This document shows positions 16,456 through 22,890 of a DNA stretch of 23,811 nucleotides, in pieces. This stretch comes from Pseudomonadota bacterium. GTDB taxonomy: Bacteria; Desulfobacterota; Desulfobulbia; Desulfobulbales; Desulfobulbaceae. Below the pieces are notes generated by a model that was not told the origin of the DNA, did no database searches, and saw only the letters and a list, made by a program, of their open reading frames with translations. The position numbers were made by a program, and so were the translations under genes. Within the stretch, counting starts at the first letter, position 1, and each line of letters begins with the position of its first letter. Location: NCBI GenBank assembly GCA_009778235.1, contig WRKE01000310.1, forward strand, positions 1 through 23,811. The letters run 5' to 3'.

Positions 16456-16496
16456 AAGCCGCTTGCCCTTCCCGTCGAAGGCAAGCGGTTTTTTTT
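16456..16496 (+). terminator. Riboswitch-controlled intrinsic terminator
   Basis: A perfect 9-bp stem, CCGCTTGCC (16459-16467) with GGCAAGCGG (16480-16488), is extended by A-T pairs and followed by eight T residues (16489-16496). Its 5' arm can instead pair with the 3' strand of the aptamer: 16399-16410 against 16459-16471, 12 pairs with a single bulged G at 16465. That is an antiterminator mutually exclusive with both P1 and the terminator. Confidence 0.92.
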
Positions 16497-16514
16497 ATGG
16501 GGAGATAAAATCAC

Positions 16515-16712
16515 ATGAACATCTTGGTCAACGGGGTTTTAGAAACCGTCCCTGCCCGCACTATCGCCGAGTTGGTGGCAGACAAAAAATTGGCGGCCAG
16601 CTCCCTGGTGGTGGAATTGAACCAACAGATTATCAAGCAAGAGCAGTGGCCTCAGACCCGGATCCAAGCGGGTGACCGGCTGGAGCTGCTCAGTTTTGTC
16701 GGTGGAGGCTGA
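16515..16712 (+). CDS. thiS: Sulfur carrier protein ThiS
   Basis: ThiS is a ubiquitin-fold carrier. Its C-terminal glycine is adenylated by ThiF and converted to a thiocarboxylate, which donates sulfur to the thiazole. The 65-residue protein begins MNILVNGVLETV and ends FVGGG, with the required Gly-Gly terminus. GGGGAGAT upstream provides the ribosome-binding site. It is the first gene behind the riboswitch terminator, and thiG starts 4 bases after its stop. Confidence 0.96.
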   Translation: MNILVNGVLETVPARTIAELVADKKLAASSLVVELNQQIIKQEQWPQTRIQAGDRLELLSFVGGG

Positions 16713-16716
16713 TTAA

Positions 16717-17493
16717 ATGACAACCGATGATGGATTGCAACTGGGAGGGGTGCGTTTCGAAAACCGCCTGTTCACGGGAACCGGTAAGTTTGCCGCCAAT
16801 GCCCAGATCCCCAAGATGCTGGCCGCCAGCGGCTCGCAGATGATCACCGTGGCCCTGCGGCGGATCGACGCCCAGGCCAAGCAGGAAAATATTCTTGAAT
16901 ATATTCCCAAGAATGTGACCCTATTGCCCAACACCTCGGGGGCGCGGACCGCTGACCAGGCGGTGCGCATCGCCCATATTGCCCGCGAGGCAGGCTGCGG
17001 AGATTTCATCAAGATCGAGGTGATCACCGACATGAAGTACCTGATGCCGGATAACTGGGAGACCCTGCGGGCCACTGAAATCCTGGCCAAGGAGGGATTC
17101 GTGGTCCTGCCCTATGTCCTGCCCGATCTGCCGCTGGCCAAGCGCCTGGAAAATGCCGGGGCCGCGGCGGTGATGCCGCTGGGTGCGCCTATTGGCACCA
17201 ATCGGGGGCTGGAAACCAAACCGCTGATCGAGCTGTTGATCGAAAACTGCAGCGTGCCCATCGTGGTCGATGCCGGGATCGGCCGGCCGTCCCAGGCCGC
17301 CGCCGCTATGGAAATGGGGGCCGACGCGGTCCTGGTCAACACCGCCATCGCCACCGCCGCCGACCCCGAGACCATGGGCCGGGCCTTTGATCTGGCGGTC
17401 AGGGCGGGCCGCATGGCCTATCTTGCCCGCCTGGCCGAGGAATCGTCCCAGGCCCGGGCCTCGTCGCCACTCACCGGTTTTCTCGACGAATAA
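16717..17493 (+). CDS. thiG: Thiazole synthase
   Basis: ThiG condenses deoxyxylulose-5-phosphate, dehydroglycine (from ThiH) and ThiS-bound sulfur into the thiazole phosphate. It is a 258-residue TIM barrel. The Schiff-base lysine is Lys99 in DFIKIEVI. Other family signatures are FENRLFTGTGKF, LLPNTSGARTADQAVRIA, PLGAPIGTNRGL, VDAGIGRPSQAA and ADAVLVNTAIA. The ribosome-binding site GGTGGAGG lies inside the end of thiS, so the two are coupled. Confidence 0.97.
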   Translation: MTTDDGLQLGGVRFENRLFTGTGKFAANAQIPKMLAASGSQMITVALRRIDAQAKQENILEYIPKNVTLLPNTSGARTADQAVRIAHIAREAGCGDFIKIEVITDMKYLMPDNWETLRATEILAKEGFVVLPYVLPDLPLAKRLENAGAAAVMPLGAPIGTNRGLETKPLIELLIENCSVPIVVDAGIGRPSQAAAAMEMGADAVLVNTAIATAADPETMGRAFDLAVRAGRMAYLARLAEESSQARASSPLTGFLDE

Positions 17494-17517
17494 GCCGGGT
17501 TTGTCAAGGAGCGGAAC

Positions 17518-18627
17518 ATGTCCTTTTTTGCCACCGTTGACCAGTATCGAGAATTCGACTCCGACCGGTTTTTCGGCCAGACCACCGACGACGACGTCGA
17601 GCGGGCCTTGAACAAGGAGAAACCAGGGGCCATGGATTTCCTCACCCTGCTCAGCCCGACAGCCGCGGGCCACCTGGAAGCCATGGCCCGCAAGGCGCAC
17701 CAACTGACCGTGCAGCAGTTCGGCCGCACCATCCAGATGTTCATTCCGCTCTACATCTCCAACCACTGCACCAACCGCTGCGCCTATTGCGGCTTCAACC
17801 ACAACAACCCGATCCTGCGCCGCAAGCTCAGCCTGGAAGAAATCGAGACCGAGGCTCGCGCCATCGCCGCCACCGGCATGCAGCACATCCTGTTTCTCAC
17901 CGGCGAGGCCCCGCGCTACACCCCCATGGAATACCTGGAAGAGGCTGCCCGCCTGCTGAAACGATATTTTGCCTCGGTGGCCATCGAGCTCTATCCGCTA
18001 AAGGTGGAGGAATATCGCCGGCTCCAGCGGGCCGGGGTCGATGGGATGACCCTGTTCCAGGAAACCTATGACCAGGAAGTTTACCAACGGGTCCATCCTG
18101 CCGGCCGGAAAAGGGATTACCACTGGCGGCTCAACGCCCCGGAGCGGGCCGCCCAGGGCGGGATGCGAGTGGTCAACATCGGCCCCCTGCTCGGCCTGGC
18201 CGAACCGCGCCGCGAGATATTTTTCACTGGACTGCATGCCCGCTATCTGGAAAACACCTACCTTGAGACCGAGGTGGCGGTCTCCCTGCCGCGCTTCAAC
18301 GCGGCCGAGGGTGATTTTCTCCCTGACTTCCGCGTGGACGACAAGACCTTTGTCCAATTCCTGACCGCCCTGCGCATTTTCCTGCCCCGCGCCGGGCTGA
18401 CCATCTCCACCCGGGAGAGCGCCGCCTTTCGTGACCGCATCCTGCCACTGGGCGCCACCCGCTATTCCGCCGGCTCCAGCACCGGGGTCGGTGGCTACAC
18501 CGAAATCCAGGTTGAGCAGACGCCCCAGTTCGAGATCACCGACGACCGCGGGGTTGCGGAGGTGGCCGCGGCCATCGTGGCCCAGGGCTATCAACCGGTC
18601 TACAAGGATTGGGATCTGATCGGATGA
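17518..18627 (+). CDS. thiH: 2-iminoacetate synthase (radical SAM tyrosine lyase)
   Basis: ThiH splits tyrosine with a 5'-deoxyadenosyl radical into p-cresol and dehydroglycine for ThiG; aerobes often use the oxidase ThiO instead, so this fits an anaerobe. At 369 residues it is of normal length. The radical-SAM cluster motif CTNRCAYC gives Cys84, Cys88 and Cys91, followed by GFNHNNP. FLTGEAPRYTPMEYL and SAGSSTGVGGY are typical of ThiH. AAGGAG precedes the ATG at a normal distance. The stop overlaps the thiF start as ATGA. Confidence 0.97.
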   Translation: MSFFATVDQYREFDSDRFFGQTTDDDVERALNKEKPGAMDFLTLLSPTAAGHLEAMARKAHQLTVQQFGRTIQMFIPLYISNHCTNRCAYCGFNHNNPILRRKLSLEEIETEARAIAATGMQHILFLTGEAPRYTPMEYLEEAARLLKRYFASVAIELYPLKVEEYRRLQRAGVDGMTLFQETYDQEVYQRVHPAGRKRDYHWRLNAPERAAQGGMRVVNIGPLLGLAEPRREIFFTGLHARYLENTYLETEVAVSLPRFNAAEGDFLPDFRVDDKTFVQFLTALRIFLPRAGLTISTRESAAFRDRILPLGATRYSAGSSTGVGGYTEIQVEQTPQFEITDDRGVAEVAAAIVAQGYQPVYKDWDLIG

Positions 18628-19178
18628 CCATCAAAGTAGGCATAGCCGGCGCGGGCGGCATCGGCTCCAACGTGGCGGCCAACCTGGTGCGCAGCGGCAT
18701 CGATGGGTTGAAAATCATCGACTTTGACCGGGTGGAGAGATCCAACTTAAACCGCCAGTTTTACTTTGCCGACCAGATCGGCCAGTTCAAAACCGAAGCC
18801 TTGGCCGAAAACCTGGGCCGCATTCGGCCGGACACCCAGATCGAGGTGGTGTCCACCCGGATTACGGCCGCCAACTGTCGCTCGCTTTTTACTGACTGTG
18901 ATCTGGTGGTCGAGGGCTTTGACCGTCAGGAAGACAAGAAAATGCTGCTGGAGCTGCTGGGCACAGAGAAGATCGTGATCTCGGCCTGCGGCATCGCCGG
19001 CAGCGACCTGACCGCCATCCGCACGCGGCGTTTAGGCGCAAGCTTCATTGTCGGCGATTTCACCACCGACGCTGCCCGCGCCCCGCTCTTTGCCCACAAA
19101 GTCGGCACAATCGCCAATCACATGAGTGCGCTCATCCTGCGCCATCGAGGCATGATCCATGACCTTCCCATCTGCTAA
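18624..19178 (+). CDS. thiF: ThiS adenylyltransferase ThiF, short (family 2) form
   Basis: This E1-like enzyme adenylates the ThiS C-terminus. The 184-residue product is nearly one Rossmann ATP-binding domain, with GAGGIGSN at 9-16 and DFDRVERSNLNRQF at 33-46 (the Arg/Asn/Arg/Gln set that handles ATP). It is much shorter than E. coli ThiF (about 250). It lacks the paired CxxC zinc ligands and the crossover loop Cys region, as in the short ThiF lineage of many anaerobes. The chosen ATG overlaps the thiH stop; an in-frame start 15 bases earlier is less likely. It overlaps thiE by 20 bases. Confidence 0.92.
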   Translation: MTIKVGIAGAGGIGSNVAANLVRSGIDGLKIIDFDRVERSNLNRQFYFADQIGQFKTEALAENLGRIRPDTQIEVVSTRITAANCRSLFTDCDLVVEGFDRQEDKKMLLELLGTEKIVISACGIAGSDLTAIRTRRLGASFIVGDFTTDAARAPLFAHKVGTIANHMSALILRHRGMIHDLPIC

Positions 19179-19821
19179 ACCCGCATTCCCCACCGGTATC
19201 TACGGCATCACCGCTGAAAAATTTTCCGCCGGCCGCACCAATATTGAGGTGGTGCGCGAGATGATCACCGGCGGCATTCGCCTGATCCAGTACCGGGAAA
19301 AAAGGCCGGCAAAGAGTTTTGCCGAGATGCTCGCCGAGTGCCAGGCCATCCGGGCCCTGACCCGCGAGGCCGGAGTGCTGTTCATTGTCAACGATTATCC
19401 GGATCTTGCCCTGCTGGTCGATGCGGACGGCGTCCATGTCGGCCAGGACGATTTCCCGGTTGCCGAGGTTCGGCGACTGATCGGGCCTGACAAACTGATC
19501 GGGCTTTCCACCCATGAACCGGCCCAGGCCGCCGCCGCGGTCACGGCCGGTGCCGACTACATCGGGGTCGGCCCGATTTTCAGCACCCAAACCAAGGATG
19601 ATGTCTGCGCCCCGGTTGGACTCGAATACCTGGATCAGGTGGTGCGCACCTGTCCCCTGCCCTTTGTGGCCATTGGCGGCATCAAGGAACATAACTTAGA
19701 CGAGGTGGTGGCGCGGGGCGCTGCCACGGTCTGCCTGGTCACCGAAATCGTCGGCGCCGTTGACATCGCTGCCGCGGTCCGGCGGCTGCAAGCGGCCTGC
19801 CTCACCCCCCGCAACATTTGA
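19159..19821 (+). CDS. thiE: Thiamin-phosphate synthase
   Basis: ThiE joins HMP-pyrophosphate and thiazole phosphate into thiamin phosphate. The 220-residue TIM barrel carries IQYREK at 43-48, VNDYPDLAL at 77-85, DGVHVGQDD at 90-98, GVGPIFSTQTK at 136-146, and the phosphate-binding AIGGI. The thiE ATG lies within the last codons of thiF. The ThiD kinase that would supply HMP-PP is not encoded in the window. Confidence 0.96.
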   Translation: MTFPSAKPAFPTGIYGITAEKFSAGRTNIEVVREMITGGIRLIQYREKRPAKSFAEMLAECQAIRALTREAGVLFIVNDYPDLALLVDADGVHVGQDDFPVAEVRRLIGPDKLIGLSTHEPAQAAAAVTAGADYIGVGPIFSTQTKDDVCAPVGLEYLDQVVRTCPLPFVAIGGIKEHNLDEVVARGAATVCLVTEIVGAVDIAAAVRRLQAACLTPRNI

Positions 19822-19842
19822 CCCTCTTTAAGGAGAGCTGAT

Positions 19843-21129
19843 ATGCAACCCGCAACCCAGATGACCGCTGCCCGCCAAGGCAATCTCACCCCGCAAATGC
19901 GCCAGGTGCTAACTGATGAAAAGATCCATGAATCCGACCTGCTGGAACGGATGGCCGAGGGCCGGATCGTGATCCCGGCCAACCACAACCATAAGAACCT
20001 GGTCGCCAAGGGCATCGGCACCGGCCTCACCACCAAGATCAACGTCAATCTCGGGGTCTCCGAGGATTGCTGCAACGTCGAGGCCGAGCTGGATAAGGTG
20101 CGCCGTTCGATCGAACTCAAGGCGGACGCGATCATGGATCTGAGCACCTTTGGTGACACCCGCGCCTTTCGGCGCCGCACCGTGGAGATCAGCCCGGTGA
20201 TGATCGGCACTGTGCCGGTCTACGACGCCGTGGCCCGGTACGGCAAGGCCGTGGCCAGCATCTCGGTGGATGATTTCTTCGATGTGGTCCGCATCCATGC
20301 CGAGGACGGGGTTGACTTCATGACCATCCATGCCGGCCTGACCCGGACGGCGGTGGAGCGGCTGCGCATCAATCCCCGCCTCACCCATGTGGTCAGCCGG
20401 GGCGGATCGCTGCTGCTGGACTGGATGACCACCAATGACAAGGAAAATCCCTTTTACGAACATTTCGACCGGCTGCTCGATCTTTGCCGGCAATACGACA
20501 TCACCCTCAGCCTGGGCGACGGCCTGCGGCCCGGCAGCCTGCGCGACGCCACTGACGCGGCCCAGATCCAGGAACTGATCATCTTGGGCGAGTTGACCAA
20601 ACGCTGCTGGCAGGCCGATGTGCAGGTGATGATCGAAGGGCCGGGCCATGTGCCGCTTAACGAGGTGGTGGCCAATATGCAGTTGGAGAAGAAGCTCTGC
20701 CACGGGGCGCCGTTCTATGTGTTGGGTCCGATCGTCACCGACGTGGCCCCCGGCTATGACCACATCACCTCAGCCATCGGCGGCGCGCTGGCCGCTGCCT
20801 CGGGCGCTGATTTTCTGTGTTATGTCACCCCGGCCGAGCACCTGCGGCTGCCGGATGCGGACGACATGAAGGAGGGGATCATCGCCTCGCGCATCGCTGC
20901 CCATGCCGCTGACATCGCCAAGGGCATCCCCGGGGCCATGGCCTGGGACAATGCCATGAGCCAGGCCCGCAAGGAGCTGAACTGGGAAAAGATGTTCGAC
21001 CTGGCCCTGGACCCGGAAAAAGCGCGGGCCTACCGCGCCTCCTCCCAGCCCATTGACCACGAGGTCTGCACCATGTGCGGCGATCTCTGCGCCGTCAAAC
21101 GCAGCCGCGCCATCCTCGAAGGCAAATAA
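19843..21129 (+). CDS. thiC: Phosphomethylpyrimidine (HMP-P) synthase
   Basis: ThiC is a radical-SAM enzyme that rearranges AIR (from purine synthesis) into HMP-P, the pyrimidine half of thiamin. At 428 residues it is the short form; enteric ThiC (about 630) has an extra N-terminal domain. Visible motifs include IVIPANHNHKNL, GTGLTTKINVNLG, FMTIHAGLT, SRGGSLLLDWM, DGLRPGS, MIEGPGHVPL and APGYDHITSAIGGA. The C-terminal cluster motif is Cys409, Cys412 and Cys416. AAGGAGAG precedes the ATG. The close paralog BzaF (anaerobic hydroxybenzimidazole synthase for cobamides) is an alternative, but the TPP riboswitch and thiSGHFE neighbours favour ThiC. Confidence 0.94.
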   Translation: MQPATQMTAARQGNLTPQMRQVLTDEKIHESDLLERMAEGRIVIPANHNHKNLVAKGIGTGLTTKINVNLGVSEDCCNVEAELDKVRRSIELKADAIMDLSTFGDTRAFRRRTVEISPVMIGTVPVYDAVARYGKAVASISVDDFFDVVRIHAEDGVDFMTIHAGLTRTAVERLRINPRLTHVVSRGGSLLLDWMTTNDKENPFYEHFDRLLDLCRQYDITLSLGDGLRPGSLRDATDAAQIQELIILGELTKRCWQADVQVMIEGPGHVPLNEVVANMQLEKKLCHGAPFYVLGPIVTDVAPGYDHITSAIGGALAAASGADFLCYVTPAEHLRLPDADDMKEGIIASRIAAHAADIAKGIPGAMAWDNAMSQARKELNWEKMFDLALDPEKARAYRASSQPIDHEVCTMCGDLCAVKRSRAILEGK

Positions 21130-21145
21130 CGCCGCAAATAGCGCG

Positions 21146-21177
21146 GTCAGGGTCTCTCAGCCCGGAGAGACCCTGAC
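21146..21177 (+). terminator. Strong stem-loop after thiC (possible terminator, no T-tract)
   Basis: A perfect 13-bp stem, 21146-21158 with 21165-21177 (core CAGGGTCTC / GAGACCCTG), closes a 6-base loop 17 bases after the thiC stop. The following bases are TGGCATGC rather than a T-run, so it may stabilise the 3' end of the mRNA or act with another factor. Confidence 0.6.
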
Positions 21178-21319
21178 TGGCATGCGGGAGCCACTGGCGG
21201 ATAGGTGAATTTCCCCTGTCCTTTCGCCTGCACCCACTCTTGCGGCACACACCGTTGGCGACTTGTCCGGTCGTAGCAGTCAATTCAGCGCGGTGGCAAG
21301 ATGTCTGGCATCGGAACGG

Positions 21320-21500
21320 GAGAGCATTACCGATCATGTGACCGAACCAGTCATCCCGCAAGTCATGGCCTTGCTTGTGTGGGTTGACGGAGAAATGGCT
21401 CGGCAAGCCATGCAAGACGCACTGGGATTGGCCGACAGGTCTCTCGCAGTCAGATGCACTGACCAGCACCCCAAACCGCTTCACAGGCGGCCATGGTGGT
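21320..21500 (+). pseudogene. Remnant C-terminus of an AlbA_2/Fic-type ATP-binding transcriptional regulator
   Basis: The plus frame from 21320 reads ESITDHVTEPVIPQVM and then a segment containing GEMARQAMQDALGLADR. The combination of repeated VTDHVTEPV-like units and a GEMSRQ-x-QDALGL-x-DR winged-helix start is characteristic of the C-terminal end of AlbA_2/HATPase-type putative regulators and some Fic proteins. After GLADR the expected continuation is lost in this frame. A faint match (TSTPNRFTG) to the usual TxPDKPNSR tail appears in another frame near 21470. The remainder of the gene (several hundred codons) is absent upstream, where thiC lies. I read it as a decayed fragment. Confidence 0.6.
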
Positions 21501-21570
21501 ATAATGTCCGGTCGAGGGCCGGTTGTGATATTAATACGGTCATTCATCACCGAACAACATCTCCTGTTTC

Positions 21571-21694
21571 GTCATTTCGACCGCAGGGAGAAATCTCCAT
21601 AAGCTGAGCAATAACCAATGGAAATATTTTAAGATTTCTCGTCACTTCGCTCCGAGGGAGAAAAGTTTCTCTTCGCTCCGCTCATCGAAATGAC
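21571..21694. repeat. Palindromic dispersed-repeat element (ends GTCATTTCGA / TCGAAATGAC)
   Basis: The outer ends GTCATTTCGA (21571-21580) and TCGAAATGAC (21685-21694) are exact reverse complements. So are the inner arms GAGAAATCT (21588-21596) and AGATTTCTC (21632-21640). Between them, further half-copies of CGTCACTTCGCTCCGAGGGAG type occur around 21640-21682. Such arrays translate to strings like SPSERSDEKS and FRPQGEIS, recognisable as a common dispersed bacterial repeat. No coding capacity is apparent. Confidence 0.7.
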
Positions 21695-21718
21695 AAAAAA
21701 AGACATGGTCAATGTCCG

Positions 21719-21919
21719 GTGAATAACGAATTCATTACGAACCCTCCTCAGTGTCGTGCCGCACTGACAGAAATTGACGCCGAATTTCTGGGCACATTCC
21801 AGCGGGGTCATGAAAATGGATTGGCCGAGCAACGGGTTGACTTCTGCCGGGGTGTAGTGGCCCTAGGCCTGTACTGGAAAGCCTGTGTTCGGATCGATGG
21901 TGATCGTGGCTCCGATTGG
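21719..21919 (-). pseudogene. Unidentified, apparently decayed coding fragment
   Basis: On the minus strand, 21919 to 21719 reads PIGATITIDPNTGFPVQA, a TAG at 21865-21863, then GHYTPAEVNPLLGQSIFMT and a further 30 or so residues including FGVNFCQCG. The residue pattern looks more like real protein than the competing plus-strand frame, but it has an internal stop, no start and no family I recognise. It lies directly downstream of the toxin gene on the same strand and could also be chance. Confidence 0.25.
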
Positions 21920-21938
21920 ATGTGGCGATCAGAAAACT

Positions 21939-22298
21939 TCAAAACTCCCTTGAAACGGCAAGCAGACGTTCTTTCAGAAGCTCGGTGAAGTTGCGGCGTC
22001 CATCGGCCACAACATGAATGTAAACCTCATGGGCGTCTTTATTGACCTGGTAGATGACTCTATACGGTGCGACCTGTATTTCCCGGAAGGAACGTATGTT
22101 GACCCGCTCCAGCTCTGGGGGGATACGGCCTCGTTCGGGGAGTTCTTGCAAACTGTCCCGCGCCTGAATAAATTTATCCAGGAGTGCTTCCGCTCTTTCA
22201 GGCCCGTCCCGTTCCGCGATAAAGGTGAAAATGTCCAGCATGTCACAATCAGCGCGGCGGGTGAACGCCACTTTCCAAGCCGGTTTATTTCCGTGCAT
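21939..22298 (-). CDS. RelE/ParE-family toxin
   Basis: The 119-residue product has the ParE/RelE fold signature: an N-terminal KVAFTRRADCDMLDIFTFI helix-strand region, a helical pair containing ERAEALLDKFIQARDSL, ELPERGRIPPEL, and the C-terminal strands FREIQVAPYRVIYQV and VYIHVVADGRRN. Family members either cleave mRNA on the ribosome or poison gyrase; which applies is not decidable here. I prefer ATG 22298, about 4 bases after GAGG; a GTG lies one codon earlier. It overlaps the antitoxin gene by 14 bases, the usual antitoxin-first arrangement. Confidence 0.88.
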   Translation of the reverse strand: MHGNKPAWKVAFTRRADCDMLDIFTFIAERDGPERAEALLDKFIQARDSLQELPERGRIPPELERVNIRSFREIQVAPYRVIYQVNKDAHEVYIHVVADGRRNFTELLKERLLAVSREF

Positions 22299-22575
22299 CA
22301 CGCCTCGCAGCGATCATCCCGTGAAGGTCCGCAAAAACCTCGTTTGAATCGCGGAGACGGCCAGCTTCCACATCAGCGGAACTGTCAGCCAAGATACGCA
22401 GCAGGGCCAGGCTTTCCTGCATCTGGTCATAGGCCCTGACGTTCATCACCACGGCTTTGGCTTCGCCATTTTGGGTAATGATCATGGGATTGCCGGTTTC
22501 ATCCACGGTTTCAAGCATCTGCTTGGCATTACTTTTGAGCCATGAGATAGGTTTGATGTCCGTGGCAAATTGCAT
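22285..22575 (-). CDS. Phd/YefM-family antitoxin
   Basis: The 96-residue protein begins MQFATDIKPISWLKSNAKQM, followed by NPMIITQNGEAKAVVMN, the classic Phd/YefM N-terminal DNA-binding domain. A charged C-terminal helix (ADVEAGRLRDSNEVFADLHG) would wrap the toxin. In such systems the antitoxin neutralises the toxin and, alone or in complex, represses its own promoter. ATG 22575 is set by GGAGG, 5 bases upstream; a longer in-frame extension to 22740 is low-complexity and unlikely. It precedes and overlaps the toxin gene. Confidence 0.9.
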   Translation of the reverse strand: MQFATDIKPISWLKSNAKQMLETVDETGNPMIITQNGEAKAVVMNVRAYDQMQESLALLRILADSSADVEAGRLRDSNEVFADLHGMIAARRDARK

Positions 22576-22615
22576 AGCATCCTCCGTTGGCAGGGGTGGA
22601 ATTAAGACTGAATAA

Positions 22616-22647
22616 AACCTAACCGCTTGAACGAGATAATTCAAGCG
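22616..22647 (-). promoter_or_regulatory. Toxin-antitoxin promoter with overlapping palindromic operator
   Basis: On the minus strand TTGAAT (22644-22639) is followed after 17 bases by TAGGTT (22621-22616), about 40 bases before the antitoxin ATG. The dyad CGCTTGAA (22624-22631) and TTCAAGCG (22640-22647), with an 8-base centre, covers the -35 element and spacer. That is where an autorepressing Phd/YefM protein would be expected to bind. Confidence 0.6.
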
Positions 22648-22674
22648 TGCGCATCCGTCGTAACCCCTTGCGCA

Positions 22675-22702
22675 CCCTCTACCCCCTCCACCCCTCCTCC
22701 CC
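22675..22702 (-). repeat. Four-tract G-quadruplex motif (minus strand)
   Basis: The plus strand reads CCC-TCTA-CCCCC-TCCA-CCCC-TCCT-CCCC. The minus strand therefore has four runs of at least three G separated by exactly 4 bases each (AGGA, TGGA, TAGA), which meets the canonical quadruplex pattern. It lies upstream of the toxin-antitoxin promoter. Confidence 0.6.
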
Positions 22703-22760
22703 AAAAAAAATATTTCCCTCGTTCTTCCAAAATCCAACAAAATACAAATTTTTGCATTTT

Positions 22761-22789
22761 TTGCTTGATTTAATTTGATTCCATGTAAA
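22761..22789 (+). promoter_or_regulatory. Candidate promoter of the orphan membrane-protein gene
   Basis: TTGCTT (22761-22766) and TGTAAA (22784-22789) are 17 bases apart in AT-rich DNA, about 100 bases before ATG 22891. The match is moderate, and AT-rich DNA gives such matches by chance. Confidence 0.4.
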
Positions 22790-22890
22790 AGGTTCAGAAA
22801 AAGGAAATGCTTTATTGCAGGGGGATTGCAGTGAGGAAAAGGATTGGATAGGGGAAGGGTAGGTGGAAGGGAGGGGAAAGGGGAAATTTT

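Larger units (their letters stand above)
21178..21718. other. Non-coding accessory stretch with decayed genes and repeats
   Basis: No intact gene is supported in these 541 bases. They contain a protein remnant (about 21320-21500), a dispersed-repeat element (21571-21694) and a short duplicated sequence, AATGTCCGGT (about 21503-21512 and 21711-21720), each listed separately. Confidence 0.6.
22576..22890. other. Intergenic region between the toxin-antitoxin pair and the orphan gene
   Basis: These 315 bases hold no gene. They carry the toxin-antitoxin promoter/operator, a C-rich tract (22675-22702), an AT-rich centre (22703-22800) with a candidate rightward promoter, and a G-rich purine tract (about 22830-22885) ending just before ATG 22891. 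A further dyad, GTGCGCA (22647-22653) with TGCGCAC (22669-22675), lies next to the operator. Confidence 0.6.

Noticed and set aside
16921..17886. Minus-strand frame opposite thiG/thiH
   Set aside because: Shadow of two certain genes; Gly/Gln/His-rich antisense composition.
21095..21550. Minus-strand frame of about 150 codons after thiC
   Set aside because: It overlaps the thiC end and runs antisense to the regulator remnant; no motif was recognised.
21719..21988. Plus-strand 89-codon frame beginning with GTG
   Set aside because: No ribosome-binding site, overlaps the 3' end of the toxin gene on the other strand, and no family resemblance; the minus frame looks at least as protein-like.
22576..22740. 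N-terminal extension of the antitoxin to 22740
   Set aside because: The extension is low-complexity, overlaps the promoter, operator and C-rich tract, and the GGAGG 5 bases before ATG 22575 defines the start.
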